A stretch of DNA of 49,840 nt from Atribacterota bacterium (GTDB taxonomy: Bacteria; Atribacterota; Phoenicimicrobiia; Phoenicimicrobiales; Stramentimicrobiaceae), in contig JAQUNC010000012.1 in assembly GCA_028717805.1 (NCBI GenBank), positions 1-49,840 on the forward strand, given 5' to 3'. The notes beneath the pieces are model-generated. The model saw only the letters and a list, made by a program, of their open reading frames with translations. It ran no database searches and had not been told where the DNA came from. A program made the translations under genes and the position numbers. This document shows positions 8,346 through 16,589 of the stretch, one piece after another (the stretch's first letter is position 1; each line of letters starts with the position of its first letter).

Positions 8346-9368
8346 TCAATAGGACCAATTATGGTCAGCAATAGTAATGAATTCTTTTTTCGACAATGAT
8401 TCTTTGGCAGCATATCCCATGACCACCGCCATCTTGCCGTCAAATCCACTTACAGAAGGTTCTTTATCTTCTTTAATACATTGAATGAAATGTTTCATTT
8501 CATCAATATAGGATTCGTTGTATCTCTCTAAAAAGAAATATACCGGCTTATCGCTTTTGATATCCTCGACACCACTCACAAAAACTTCAGTTGGTTTTTT
8601 ATTCCCCACCTGAATACAGCCTTGGGAACCAAATACCTCTATTCGCTGATCATAACCATAAACGGCTTGTCTACTGTTGTCAATGGTTCCCCAAGCACCA
8701 TTTCTATATTGAAAAGTGACCAGGGCAGTATCGATATCATTATATTTACCTATCTCCGGATTTACCAGAGTGCTTCCCACTGCTATAAGCTCTTTTACCT
8801 CATCATCCAGAAGAAAACGTATCATATCAAAATCATGAATCATCATATCCAGGAAAATGCCGCCTGACACTTTAATGTATTCTATGGGAGGAGGGGCAGG
8901 ATCGCGACTGGTAATCCTAACAATATGTGGACTACCAATCTTGCCTTCTTTCACCAGGTCTTTAGCCTTCCTAAAGCTGGGATCAAAACGCCTATTAAAA
9001 CCAATTTGTAGTTTCATCCCTGCTCTCTTTACCTCTACCAATGCTTTATCAATTTGATCTATATCAAGGGCAATCGGTTTTTCACAAAAGATATTTTTCC
9101 CTGCCTGCGCCGCCTCAGTGATTATTTGAGCATGGGTATCCGTTGAGGAACAGATGATTACGGCATCGATATCCTTATTATCTAATAACATACGATAGTC
9201 ACCAGTAACTACTGGTATCCCTAACTGGGAGGCAATTTCCTGTGCACTCTTTTCCAATACATCAGCAACTGCGAATAACCTTGTTCCTGGAACCCGGTAT
9301 TTCAAATTCATTGCGTGCAACCTGCCAATTCTACCTGCACCAATTAATCCAATATTAACTTTTTCCAT
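8346..9368 (-). CDS. iolG: Gfo/Idh/MocA oxidoreductase, probable inositol 2-dehydrogenase
   Basis: This is an NAD-dependent oxidoreductase of 340 residues, the usual length for IolG. The N-terminal Rossmann domain opens with NIGLIGAGRIGRLHA. The EKP signature appears in NIFCEKPIALD (about 95-97). The catalytic Lys/Asp/His region GGIFLDMMIHDFDMIRFLL follows near 165-185. The closest functional match is myo-inositol 2-dehydrogenase, which gives scyllo-inosose (2-keto-myo-inositol), the first step of inositol breakdown. AAGGAGG precedes the start. It is 34 bp upstream of the regulator gene. Other polyol or sugar dehydrogenases share this fold, so the assignment leans on the IolM and IolN neighbours. 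Confidence 0.82.
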   Translation of the reverse strand: MEKVNIGLIGAGRIGRLHAMNLKYRVPGTRLFAVADVLEKSAQEIASQLGIPVVTGDYRMLLDNKDIDAVIICSSTDTHAQIITEAAQAGKNIFCEKPIALDIDQIDKALVEVKRAGMKLQIGFNRRFDPSFRKAKDLVKEGKIGSPHIVRITSRDPAPPPIEYIKVSGGIFLDMMIHDFDMIRFLLDDEVKELIAVGSTLVNPEIGKYNDIDTALVTFQYRNGAWGTIDNSRQAVYGYDQRIEVFGSQGCIQVGNKKPTEVFVSGVEDIKSDKPVYFFLERYNESYIDEMKHFIQCIKEDKEPSVSGFDGKMAVVMGYAAKESLSKKEFITIADHNWSY

Positions 9369-9479
9369 ACCTCTACTACCTCCTTTTTAATGCTGTCTGC
9401 TTCATTTTTTCTTGCTATTCCTTTAAACGATTCATTGTTGAATATAATGCAATCGATAGATGCATTTTTTCTTTTATTG

Positions 9480-10739
9480 TTAAAATCTGAATTCCCTCAC
9501 TGTTTGAAACATCGCTATCAGGTTTTCAATGGGAACTTTAGATTGAATATTATGAATGGTGTTAAAGACAAAGCCTCCGCCCTTTCCAAATATCTGGCAG
9601 CGCTCGGTGACTTCTTCTTTTACCTCTTCAGGTGTTCCAAAGGGAAGTGTTCTCTGGGTATCTATTCCACCTCCCCAGAAGACTAACTGTTCTCCATACT
9701 TTTCCTTCAACCTTTTGGAATCCATATCCTTTGCGGAGGTCTGAACAGGGTTTAAAATATCTACTCCTGCTGCTATAAAATCATCTAAAAATGCAGCAAT
9801 GGATCCACAACTATGATAGAAAGTCTTCCAGGATGTGTTTTTGTGTATCCAGTCATTGATTCTCTTATGAAAGGGTTTGTAAAATTCACGGTACATATCA
9901 GGAGAAATAAAAGGGCTGTTCTGGGTTCCAAAATCGGTGCCACTGACATAAATGACGTCAATTTTATTACCAACTGCTTCATGGGCAAGTTGCAGGTTTT
10001 TCAGTGCTATTTCACATTGCAGTTCAAAGATTCCCTTGATATAATCGGGATATTCAATATGAGCCATAATCCATTTTTCTGGATCTCTGATACCTTTGGG
10101 ATGTTTTACAGCCGGGCCTGGTACCTGAGAGATATCTCCAAAACTGGCATCAACAAATTCTCCAACGATGCAAAGATTGCTATTCTGATATAGGTTTTCA
10201 GCTTTCTTTTCTAAATACCGGAGTGTTTCTTCCGAAAAAATGGAGAATTGCTGATTAACCCAATCCTCAGGATTCAGATTTTGCTCATCAATCGATTCCT
10301 GACGAACTAAGAGATCAAAATAATAGCCGTCTTTGGGCATCTTTGCAACAGGAGCCACTGAGGTTTCTCCCTGGGGATAGAGAAACACATTTCCATCCTG
10401 ATCATGTTCGGTGGTAAATTTTCCCGGAACCATAATCCTCGTACCATCCGAGAGGATCCATGGTTTCCAATTTTCGTTTTTAAATCCAAATGCATTGGTA
10501 GGAAGCCATAGACCGATAATATCAATCCCTAATTTCTCAATTACTTCCATTTCAACCTCTGCCAGCATCTGAAAGGGATCTACAACTCTGACTGTTTCAG
10601 CCCTCAGATTCAATGCTTGCCTTAGTTTTACGTAAGTACTAGCCTGAATACCGGTTACCAATGTGGAACCTAAGTCAATAGGAATACGATCCGTTTCCTG
10701 ATGGTTAAGTGCCTTTCTTACCCGTTCTCGAGAATTCAT
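9480..10739 (-). CDS. Uroporphyrinogen decarboxylase (MtaA/HemE-like) family protein
   Basis: This is a 419-residue TIM-barrel protein of the UroD superfamily. It starts MNSRERVRKALNHQETDRIP, the typical opening of the catabolic branch, and contains YVSGTDFGTQNSPFISPDMYREF and FYHSCGSIAAFLDDFI with an HxCG motif that resembles the zinc-thiol site of MtaA/CmuA-type methyltransferases. True HemE is about 340-360 residues and lacks this motif, so haem synthesis is unlikely. No corrinoid protein gene accompanies it. It lies between iolG and the ABC ATPase gene in the inositol operon; such proteins recur in sugar-uptake operons with no proven role. AGGAG precedes the ATG. Confidence 0.8.
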   Translation of the reverse strand: MNSRERVRKALNHQETDRIPIDLGSTLVTGIQASTYVKLRQALNLRAETVRVVDPFQMLAEVEMEVIEKLGIDIIGLWLPTNAFGFKNENWKPWILSDGTRIMVPGKFTTEHDQDGNVFLYPQGETSVAPVAKMPKDGYYFDLLVRQESIDEQNLNPEDWVNQQFSIFSEETLRYLEKKAENLYQNSNLCIVGEFVDASFGDISQVPGPAVKHPKGIRDPEKWIMAHIEYPDYIKGIFELQCEIALKNLQLAHEAVGNKIDVIYVSGTDFGTQNSPFISPDMYREFYKPFHKRINDWIHKNTSWKTFYHSCGSIAAFLDDFIAAGVDILNPVQTSAKDMDSKRLKEKYGEQLVFWGGGIDTQRTLPFGTPEEVKEEVTERCQIFGKGGGFVFNTIHNIQSKVPIENLIAMFQTVREFRF

Positions 10740-10787
10740 TCAACTATCTCCTAAAAATAAAAAATAATTGCGAATTTTAAGAAAAAT

Positions 10788-11555
10788 TCATGCTTTTTCC
10801 TCTTGTTCCATCTTCCCAGAAGCAATAATTTCGATAATATCTTCCGGACTGGAATCTTTTTTATAAACCTCTCCAATTTTAATCCCTTTATCCAGCATAA
10901 CAAATCTTTCCGCAACAGGATATACATGGTACACATTATGTGTGATGAAGATGACTGAAATTCCTGACTCTCTAGTATTCTCCACCTGCCTCAATACTTC
11001 CCTGGTCTCCCTGACTGATAAAGCAACAAGCGGCTCGTCAAGAATCAGAAGTTTGACCTTGAAATGCATCGCTCTCCCAATAGAAATAGCCTGTCTTTCT
11101 CCACCAGACAAAATGGAAACAAACTCATCTGCCGATCTTACTCTAACTCCTAATCCAGTAACCGCTTTGTGGCATTCTGTATCCATTTTTTCCCGATCAA
11201 GCAAACAAATAGGACCTATTCTTTTGATTGGCTCCCGACCTAAAAAGAAATTCCTGGAAATACTCATGATATCTACCAAAGACATGGCCTGATGAACGGT
11301 TTCAATCCCTATTGTCCTGGCATCTTTGGGAGAAGAAAAATTTACCTTCTTACCTTCAAAATAAATTTCACCTTTATCAGGAGGAAAAACTCCGGCCAGA
11401 ATTTTGATTAGAGTAGACTTACCTGCTCCGTTATCTCCTAACAAACCCAATACTTCCCCTTTATGGATTTCGAGATCTACCTTTTTCAAAGCCTGAAATG
11501 CTTTATAATATTTTTCAATTGCTACCATCTTTGCTAAGGGAGTAACTTCCTTCAT
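10788..11555 (-). CDS. Sugar ABC transporter ATPase (CUT2 type, single domain)
   Basis: This is a 255-residue cytoplasmic ATPase with one nucleotide-binding domain, as in FrcA-like importers, so it should work as a homodimer on the permease. It shows Walker A GDNGAGKSTLIK, Q-loop HQAMSL, signature LSGGERQAISIGRA, Walker B LLILDEP and switch FITHN. The residues after Walker B read LVALSV where TAALGV is usual, a mild deviation. ATG 11555 is chosen because AAAGGAGG lies ten bases upstream. A GTG at 11645 directly after the permease stop would add 30 residues without homology to the fold. It is co-transcribed with the permease and binding protein; the likely cargo is inositol or a related polyol. 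Confidence 0.88.
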   Translation of the reverse strand: MKEVTPLAKMVAIEKYYKAFQALKKVDLEIHKGEVLGLLGDNGAGKSTLIKILAGVFPPDKGEIYFEGKKVNFSSPKDARTIGIETVHQAMSLVDIMSISRNFFLGREPIKRIGPICLLDREKMDTECHKAVTGLGVRVRSADEFVSILSGGERQAISIGRAMHFKVKLLILDEPLVALSVRETREVLRQVENTRESGISVIFITHNVYHVYPVAERFVMLDKGIKIGEVYKKDSSPEDIIEIIASGKMEQEEKA

Positions 11556-11645
11556 AGAACAAGATCCTCCTTTACCGTCTATCATCGCAAACTCAAAATG
11601 ATCAAAGAAAGCATTTTTAACATGATGATTTTGCATATCACTCAC

Positions 11646-12641
11646 TTACATGTCCAAATGCCTTAATTTCAGATTAATAGTCGCAGCGATGATTAAAATG
11701 GCACCTACAAATGCCTGATACCAATAGGCAGGAGCACCCATCATGACCAGACCAGTTCTCATCATTCCCATTAAAAATGCTCCAAAGAATACCCCGATAA
11801 TTGTTCCATAGCCTCCAGTTAAAAAAGTGCCTCCAATAACAGCAGAGGCAATAGCCTCCAATTCCATTCCTGTTCCGAAAGATGCATTTGCCAAATTAAA
11901 TCTACTGATTACAATGCAACCAGATAATGCCGCCATCAGAGCAGAACACATAAAATTAATTAGTTTTACTTTATCAGTATTCACTCCCATTGCTCTGGCA
12001 ACAACACGATTCCCACCGGTCGCAAATACCCAGTTACCGTAACGTGTTTTGGTGAGCACGATTGAAAAAATCAGAGTCAGTGCAAGGAACCAGATGTGAG
12101 AAGGCCGAAAACCAAAAGCTATAAAGCGAGTTAACATAGTTGGCATAATAGAATCGCTGGAATAGCTAACTGATTCACCACCGGTTAATGCTAAAAGTGA
12201 TCCTCTCAACAGTAATTGCATACCTAAAGTAGCAATAAAAGAGGGAATCCGCATGCGCAAAGTGATTAGTCCGTTGCAAATTCCAATCAAAGCTGCTATT
12301 GCCAGAGTTAACACAAAGGATAATGGTGAATTATATTGATTAGCCAGGGTCACAAAGAGAAAGCCTGAAAAAGCGTAAATGCTACTCACCGAGAGGTCAA
12401 ATTCTCCGGAAATCATTAAAAACGCCACACCAATAGCCATGATTCCTAATTCTGAAACAATAGTAAGAATTCCAGTTACATTCCGCAAGGATAAAAAATT
12501 TGACGAAAAAACTGAAAAAATAATTAATAAAACTAGGAAGGCAAGCATCACTCCGAATTCAGGTAATCTACGTATCTGAGAGAAATTAAAAGTTTGACCT
12601 TGGATTTTAACCCCTTCTTCACTCTTTATTTTTTTTATCAA
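11646..12641 (-). CDS. Sugar ABC transporter permease (CUT2/BPD_transp_2 family)
   Basis: This is an inner-membrane channel subunit of 331 residues related to RbsC/XylH, with about nine to ten hydrophobic segments. Diagnostic stretches are LMISGEFDLSVSSIYAFSG near residue 80, GICNGLITLRMRIPSFIATLG near 125-145 and VIGGTFLTGGYGTIIGVFFGA near 270-290, the last being the ATPase-coupling region. The N-terminal 25 residues are cytoplasmic. It lies between the binding-protein gene and the ATPase gene. Upstream, between it and the binding-protein gene, is a strong hairpin (12699-12734) that may lower its expression relative to the binding protein. Confidence 0.92.
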   Translation of the reverse strand: MIKKIKSEEGVKIQGQTFNFSQIRRLPEFGVMLAFLVLLIIFSVFSSNFLSLRNVTGILTIVSELGIMAIGVAFLMISGEFDLSVSSIYAFSGFLFVTLANQYNSPLSFVLTLAIAALIGICNGLITLRMRIPSFIATLGMQLLLRGSLLALTGGESVSYSSDSIMPTMLTRFIAFGFRPSHIWFLALTLIFSIVLTKTRYGNWVFATGGNRVVARAMGVNTDKVKLINFMCSALMAALSGCIVISRFNLANASFGTGMELEAIASAVIGGTFLTGGYGTIIGVFFGAFLMGMMRTGLVMMGAPAYWYQAFVGAILIIAATINLKLRHLDM

Positions 12642-12698
12642 CTCTTCCTCCCACTAAAGCTTCCCTAATAGTCTTTTTTGTATTTGTCATACTTAGCC

Positions 12699-12734
12699 TA
12701 TTGGGTGGCACCATTCTCAAGATACCACCCAATA
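12699..12734 (-). promoter_or_regulatory. Intercistronic hairpin between sugar-binding protein and permease genes
   Basis: The arms TATTGGGTGG (12699-12708) and CCACCCAATA (12725-12734) are perfectly complementary over 10 bp with a 16-base loop. On the minus-strand transcript no U-run follows, so this is better read as an mRNA-stabilising or processing hairpin than a terminator. Such hairpins commonly protect the 3' end of binding-protein messages, giving more binding protein than membrane subunits. Confidence 0.65.
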
Positions 12735-12767
12735 TATCTAATAATTACTTTCTTCAGTCACCAGAAC

Positions 12768-13751
12768 TTATCTGAATCCATCTTTAACCAAATCCGCCAG
12801 GGCAGGAATATTTTCTGCCGTAATAACTGCCGGTCCTGTGGATACCGGAGCTGGGGGAGGTGCAAATCCATACTTGGCATTTAAATAGGCAAATACGACA
12901 CCAAGATAACCCTGCAGATATTGCTGCTGATCCATGGTAAACATGACTTTACCTTCCTGAATATATTCCAGTATCTTGGAAGAGCTATCCATCTGAGCTA
13001 TCTTTACATCTTTTCCGACCTTTACTCCGTCTGCTTCTAAACGCGGGATAATGGTCTCTGTACGCATGGTATTTGAGCAGAAGATTGCATCAGTGTCGGG
13101 ATGTGTCTTTAAATAAGCCGCTACCATCTCAGCTCCTCTAACCGCGTCATCCGTAATATCCAGGGCTTCCACCATTACGCCGTTTTCTTTCATGGTATCG
13201 ATATAGCCTCTTCCCCTTGCTTCAATATTGGTTGCACCAGGGTGATGATTCGCAAAGATTGCCCGTTTGGGAGTAAACCTTTTCAATGTCTCCAGAGCTG
13301 CCTGTTTACCAATGAAGTAACTGTCTTCGCCAACATAGGTCAGAACGGGTATCCGGTCCGCTTCGGGTTCTCTAAGATCAGGTGCATTGATGGCTACTAC
13401 CGGTAAACCTCCCGCAATAGCTGCCCGGAGAGATTCATCCATCCCCTCAGGTGCAGTAAGAGTACAAACTAAACCATCAGGATTACTTGCCAATGCCGCC
13501 TCTATATAAGCCATAAATTCCTCCAGCTTAAATTCTGTTGGCCCGGTATATATAACCTCCAAATCATCATAAAGAGTCCCTGCATCCAGTGCTCCCTTCT
13601 CACAAACCTTCCAGAATGGATCTGCAATACCACCATGAACGACTACATAAATTTTATATTCTTTTTCTGCCGCAAAAGAAATCAGAGCAAAACTAAAGAA
13701 CAAAAAAATTACAACAAATATCAACAAACCTGTTTTTAAATTAGATTTCAT
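12768..13751 (-). CDS. Sugar ABC transporter substrate-binding protein
   Basis: This is a periplasmic binding protein of 327 residues from the ribose/galactose-binding (Peripla_BP_4) class. A signal peptide covers about residues 1-27 (MKSNLKTGLLIFVV, cleavage near ISFAA). The mature protein begins KIYVVVHGGIADPFWKV, with an aromatic ligand platform DPFW, and later TYVGEDSYFIGKQAA and MDQQQYLQGYLGV typical of the family. ATG 13751 is chosen: GGAGGTAAG lies just upstream, while the longer frame from 13817 would put 22 residues before a normal signal peptide. It is the first gene of the inositol operon. Inositol as ligand is inference from context. Confidence 0.92.
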   Translation of the reverse strand: MKSNLKTGLLIFVVIFLFFSFALISFAAEKEYKIYVVVHGGIADPFWKVCEKGALDAGTLYDDLEVIYTGPTEFKLEEFMAYIEAALASNPDGLVCTLTAPEGMDESLRAAIAGGLPVVAINAPDLREPEADRIPVLTYVGEDSYFIGKQAALETLKRFTPKRAIFANHHPGATNIEARGRGYIDTMKENGVMVEALDITDDAVRGAEMVAAYLKTHPDTDAIFCSNTMRTETIIPRLEADGVKVGKDVKIAQMDSSSKILEYIQEGKVMFTMDQQQYLQGYLGVVFAYLNAKYGFAPPPAPVSTGPAVITAENIPALADLVKDGFR

Positions 13752-13945
13752 TCTTACCTCCATTAAATATTTAAATTTTTTAAAACACATATAAAAAATA
13801 TTTACCCGATACCTCACCTCCCCTTATTGACTTCCTGTTATGCCAAAAAACTTCTTTCTCAACACATTTCTCCAGGTAATTTTCTGTTTTTCAAGAAGCC
13901 AAAGTTAGTAATTTGACATTCCTATGTAACTATGAAATGATTTTT

Positions 13946-13985
13946 AGTTATTTCTAAATAATAAATAACTGAAGCATATACTTCA
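13946..13985 (-). promoter_or_regulatory. Candidate operator palindromes upstream of the inositol operon
   Basis: Two inverted repeats lie side by side about 200 bp upstream of the first operon gene. AGTTATTT/AAATAACT spans 13946-13970 with a 9-base spacer. TGAAGCATATACTTCA spans 13970-13985, where 14 of 16 positions are self-complementary. The second has the size and symmetry of a LacI-family operator, though it lacks the usual central CG. The link to the LacI gene at 7310-8311 is inference. Confidence 0.3.
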
Positions 13986-14252
13986 TTGAATCAAGCTTTT
14001 TATATTTGATTAAAAAAATAATAAATATCAGTAAAACTTTTTGGTAATCCCAAAAATGAATATTTGTAAATCAATTCATCACATATTTTTTAGTAAAAGC
14101 TTCCATAATATAACAAAACAAATTGACTGTTAAAACATTGAAAGACTTCTTTTCCTCTCTCTACATCTGAAATCTAAAGGAAACGGAATAATGAAGACTG
14201 AAACATTGTCAGAATAATCAATTGATAAGACTCTATCGGTTGGACAGCAAGT

Positions 14253-14272
14253 TTTCATTGTCAAAGAACAAA
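14253..14272 (-). repeat. 20-bp motif, inverted copy of the one at 49672-49691
   Basis: Read on the minus strand it is TTTGTTCTTTGACAATGAAA, identical base for base to 49672-49691 on the plus strand. The core GTTCTTTGACAAT looks like a boxA antitermination element. It lies about 500 bases upstream of the inositol operon and about 200 bases from the end of the EamA gene. Confidence 0.5.
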
Positions 14273-14474
14273 ATTAAATTTGCTGAAACACTGCTACATC
14301 TATACCAAATTGACTAAAATTGATTAATAGGTACTGTCTATTTCATTATACTTCTGGCAGATTCGTGCAATCGGTTGCATCAATAATAATATCATATAGA
14401 ATATTTTTCTTCAATGAAATTTATATCAGTAAGCCATTCTGATATGAAAAAATCAACTCAATGAAAGACAACTT

Positions 14475-15371
14475 CTACCGTAACTCGCTTTTGACGTAGG
14501 ACAAATAGATAATCCCCAACAGAATAATAAAAAAGCCGCTGATCTGGAAGAAATCGGGAATCTCCTGTAATATAAACCAGGCAAGAATTATGGAAATAGC
14601 TGGGTAAACAGAGATAATGGCAGTCGCCTTGGATAGATTAATACGCTTAATGGATTCATAGAAGGTATAATAAGTTAATCCATAAATAACAACTCCGTAG
14701 AAAATAAGAATACCGAGAATATTCAAATCTTTTAGGTGCTCAAATTGATTTACTCCAACCAGCTGACTTAATATAAAAAGAAAAATACCACCAAATAATG
14801 TCCTTCCTGCTGCAATAAAAAGAGGGCTTATTTCTGTTTGATTCAGCAGTTGTTTACTAAAAAGATGACCAGCCTGGTAACAGAGTGGGGTTAACAGAAC
14901 CAGGATATCACCCCAATTCAATTTAAAAGTTCCCTGATAAATAACCAGCGATGTTCCGAAAATGATTAGCAGGGTGGAAATCATTTGTCGTAGAGTCACT
15001 CTTTCTTGAAGCAGAAGGTATCCTATAATCAAAGCATAAATAGGTTCTACTTGTAACAAAATAGCAGAATTTATGCCACTGGTTAATCTAACACCATAAA
15101 AAAATAGAATATTAGAGAGGGTGGTCCCAAAAAATCCAATAGATAGTAGAGAAAGAAAATATCTTCTTTCCATCAATAAAAAAAGTGATTTCCTTTTCAA
15201 TAAAATAATTAAAATGAGACTTGCTGCGGCAATGAGATTGGTTAAACTGGCAAAAAAAAGTGGCTGCACTAAAGAAACCCCATACTTTCCTAAGATAGGC
15301 TGGGTGCCATGAATAAATACACAGATCATTACCAGAAGAACGCCTTCTTTTTCTTTTCTATCCATAAGCAC
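14475..15371 (-). CDS. EamA/DMT-family transporter
   Basis: This 298-residue inner-membrane protein has ten hydrophobic segments in two repeats of five, the layout of drug/metabolite exporters such as RhaT and YdcZ relatives. Each half carries an EamA signature: residues about 90-135 with SAILLQVEPIYALIIGYLLL, and about 250-295 with ATAIISVYPAISIILAWFIL. It probably exports a small metabolite or amino acid; the substrate is unknown. The start is ambiguous between GTG 15371 and ATG 15365, with GGGGGA upstream at a better distance for the GTG. It is 26 bp downstream of the Clp1-like gene on the same strand and may share its transcript. Confidence 0.88.
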   Translation of the reverse strand: MLMDRKEKEGVLLVMICVFIHGTQPILGKYGVSLVQPLFFASLTNLIAAASLILIILLKRKSLFLLMERRYFLSLLSIGFFGTTLSNILFFYGVRLTSGINSAILLQVEPIYALIIGYLLLQERVTLRQMISTLLIIFGTSLVIYQGTFKLNWGDILVLLTPLCYQAGHLFSKQLLNQTEISPLFIAAGRTLFGGIFLFILSQLVGVNQFEHLKDLNILGILIFYGVVIYGLTYYTFYESIKRINLSKATAIISVYPAISIILAWFILQEIPDFFQISGFFIILLGIIYLSYVKSELR

Positions 15372-15397
15372 TCTCTTCCCCCAGTTTTTATTAGTAA

Positions 15398-16510
15398 TTA
15401 ATATCTTTCTGGCTCAATAGGAGGTAATTCCAAACCATCAGGTTTAATTCTTATTCGCCCCAGCTCAATTTTAGCTAAATTATCAAGTGAAATAGGAATT
15501 GGTAAATAAGCAGTAATCTTCTTCCTCTCAAAATCAATATGCTTGATTATCCCTAAACCATTGCTCAGTCCTTCTGAATTAGTAAACGACACTAACAGGT
15601 GTTGGAACCAATTAGGAAGAATAACAAGAACCTGCTTTACCTGAAAATGTTTTTTTATCCTGGCCAAAGTATCTTTATTGGAAATACTTTGTGGTTTTGA
15701 TAATAACATGAACAATCTACTATCGATTACTTCAGCCGAGATTGTCTCCAACTGAAACTCTTTCCAACATAAGCTAACTATATTTTTTTCTAAAAATAAA
15801 CTAAAGCCAAAATTAAAATCTTTTATCTCTATTGCTGAGAAATCAATATCTCTTAACTGTGAATCTTTAAAATATATACTGAATTGTCTTCTCCTCCTTG
15901 CTTTCCTCTCCTTCCAATTTTTAGTGATAATGTTCTGATATGGTTTAATACGGTATGTTTTAATGGAAGGTTGGGCTTCTAATTCCAATAAAATTGGTTC
16001 TAACTCTTCATCAAATTGAAGTGCCACTAAAATAGCAGGATTAACCTTCTTAATCAAATTATTCTTTAAGTATACTCCGATTCTTCCCATTACCAATCCA
16101 GTAGTATCAATTAAAAGAGTATCTACTTTTATCTTTTGAGCAATAATATAGAGCTGACAAATTTTCTCCAGAAATATAGTAATACACTGCTCAGGAGATA
16201 TAGCCCCAATGAAAAGCATACAGTCAATCGGGACAATACCATCTTCTACTCTTTTTTTATCAACAATACACATTCCAATGGTACCGGGAGGACCCAGGAT
16301 TGATTGTCCAATATCAACATCAATTAGACCAATCTTTCTATTTCTCCTGCCAAGATAATGAATTAACAATTTAATAAAACTTGTTTTTCCGGAATCTGTT
16401 TTTCCTAAAACCATTACCGTCCCATCTTGACTCTGGATCTTCTGGACAATGGGCATCCAGTCTCCGGGCATGATTAATTCATTATCAGTTAAATTCAAGT
16501 TAGCTATCAT
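15398..16510 (-). CDS. Clp1/GRC3-like polynucleotide 5'-hydroxyl kinase (P-loop)
   Basis: This is a 370-residue cytoplasmic P-loop protein. Walker A is GKTDSGKTSFIK (about residues 36-47), followed by the family hallmark LIDVDIGQSILGPPGTIG (about 62-79), in which the DxDxGQ and PGTIG elements define CLP1/NOL9/GRC3 kinases. A further hydrophobic strand with DTLLIDTTG near 125-135 fits a Walker B/lid region. The C-terminal 150 residues are a lineage-specific domain with no match I recognise. Eukaryotic and archaeal relatives phosphorylate RNA or DNA 5'-OH ends. Bacterial copies are known but little studied. GAGGAA precedes the ATG. The neighbouring DMT and NfeD genes give no functional clue. 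Confidence 0.78.
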   Translation of the reverse strand: MIANLNLTDNELIMPGDWMPIVQKIQSQDGTVMVLGKTDSGKTSFIKLLIHYLGRRNRKIGLIDVDIGQSILGPPGTIGMCIVDKKRVEDGIVPIDCMLFIGAISPEQCITIFLEKICQLYIIAQKIKVDTLLIDTTGLVMGRIGVYLKNNLIKKVNPAILVALQFDEELEPILLELEAQPSIKTYRIKPYQNIITKNWKERKARRRRQFSIYFKDSQLRDIDFSAIEIKDFNFGFSLFLEKNIVSLCWKEFQLETISAEVIDSRLFMLLSKPQSISNKDTLARIKKHFQVKQVLVILPNWFQHLLVSFTNSEGLSNGLGIIKHIDFERKKITAYLPIPISLDNLAKIELGRIRIKPDGLELPPIEPERY

Positions 16511-16589
16511 TTGTTCCTCAGTCTAATTTAATAAAGGTTTAATAATTATGTTATAATAATGTTATCACAAATAATGGTAAAGAAAAATT

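Larger units (their letters stand above)
13752..14474. other. Inositol operon promoter region and long intergenic stretch
   Basis: These 723 bases have no credible open frame. They contain two inverted repeats near 13946-13985, a 20-bp motif at 14253-14272 that is repeated in inverted orientation at 49672-49691, and a short inverted repeat at 14423-14445 (ATATCAG/CTGATAT) that could be a weak terminator for the leftward EamA gene. No clear sigma-70 promoter can be fixed. Confidence 0.45.

Noticed and set aside
9390-10193. Plus-strand open frames of 98 and 126 residues opposite the UroD-like gene
   Set aside because: They lie antisense to a well-supported family member, have no ribosome sites and no recognisable protein features; they are frame shadows.
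9480-10739. HemE (haem synthesis)
   Set aside because: The length, N-terminus and HxCG motif belong to the catabolic/methyltransferase branch, and no other haem genes are near.
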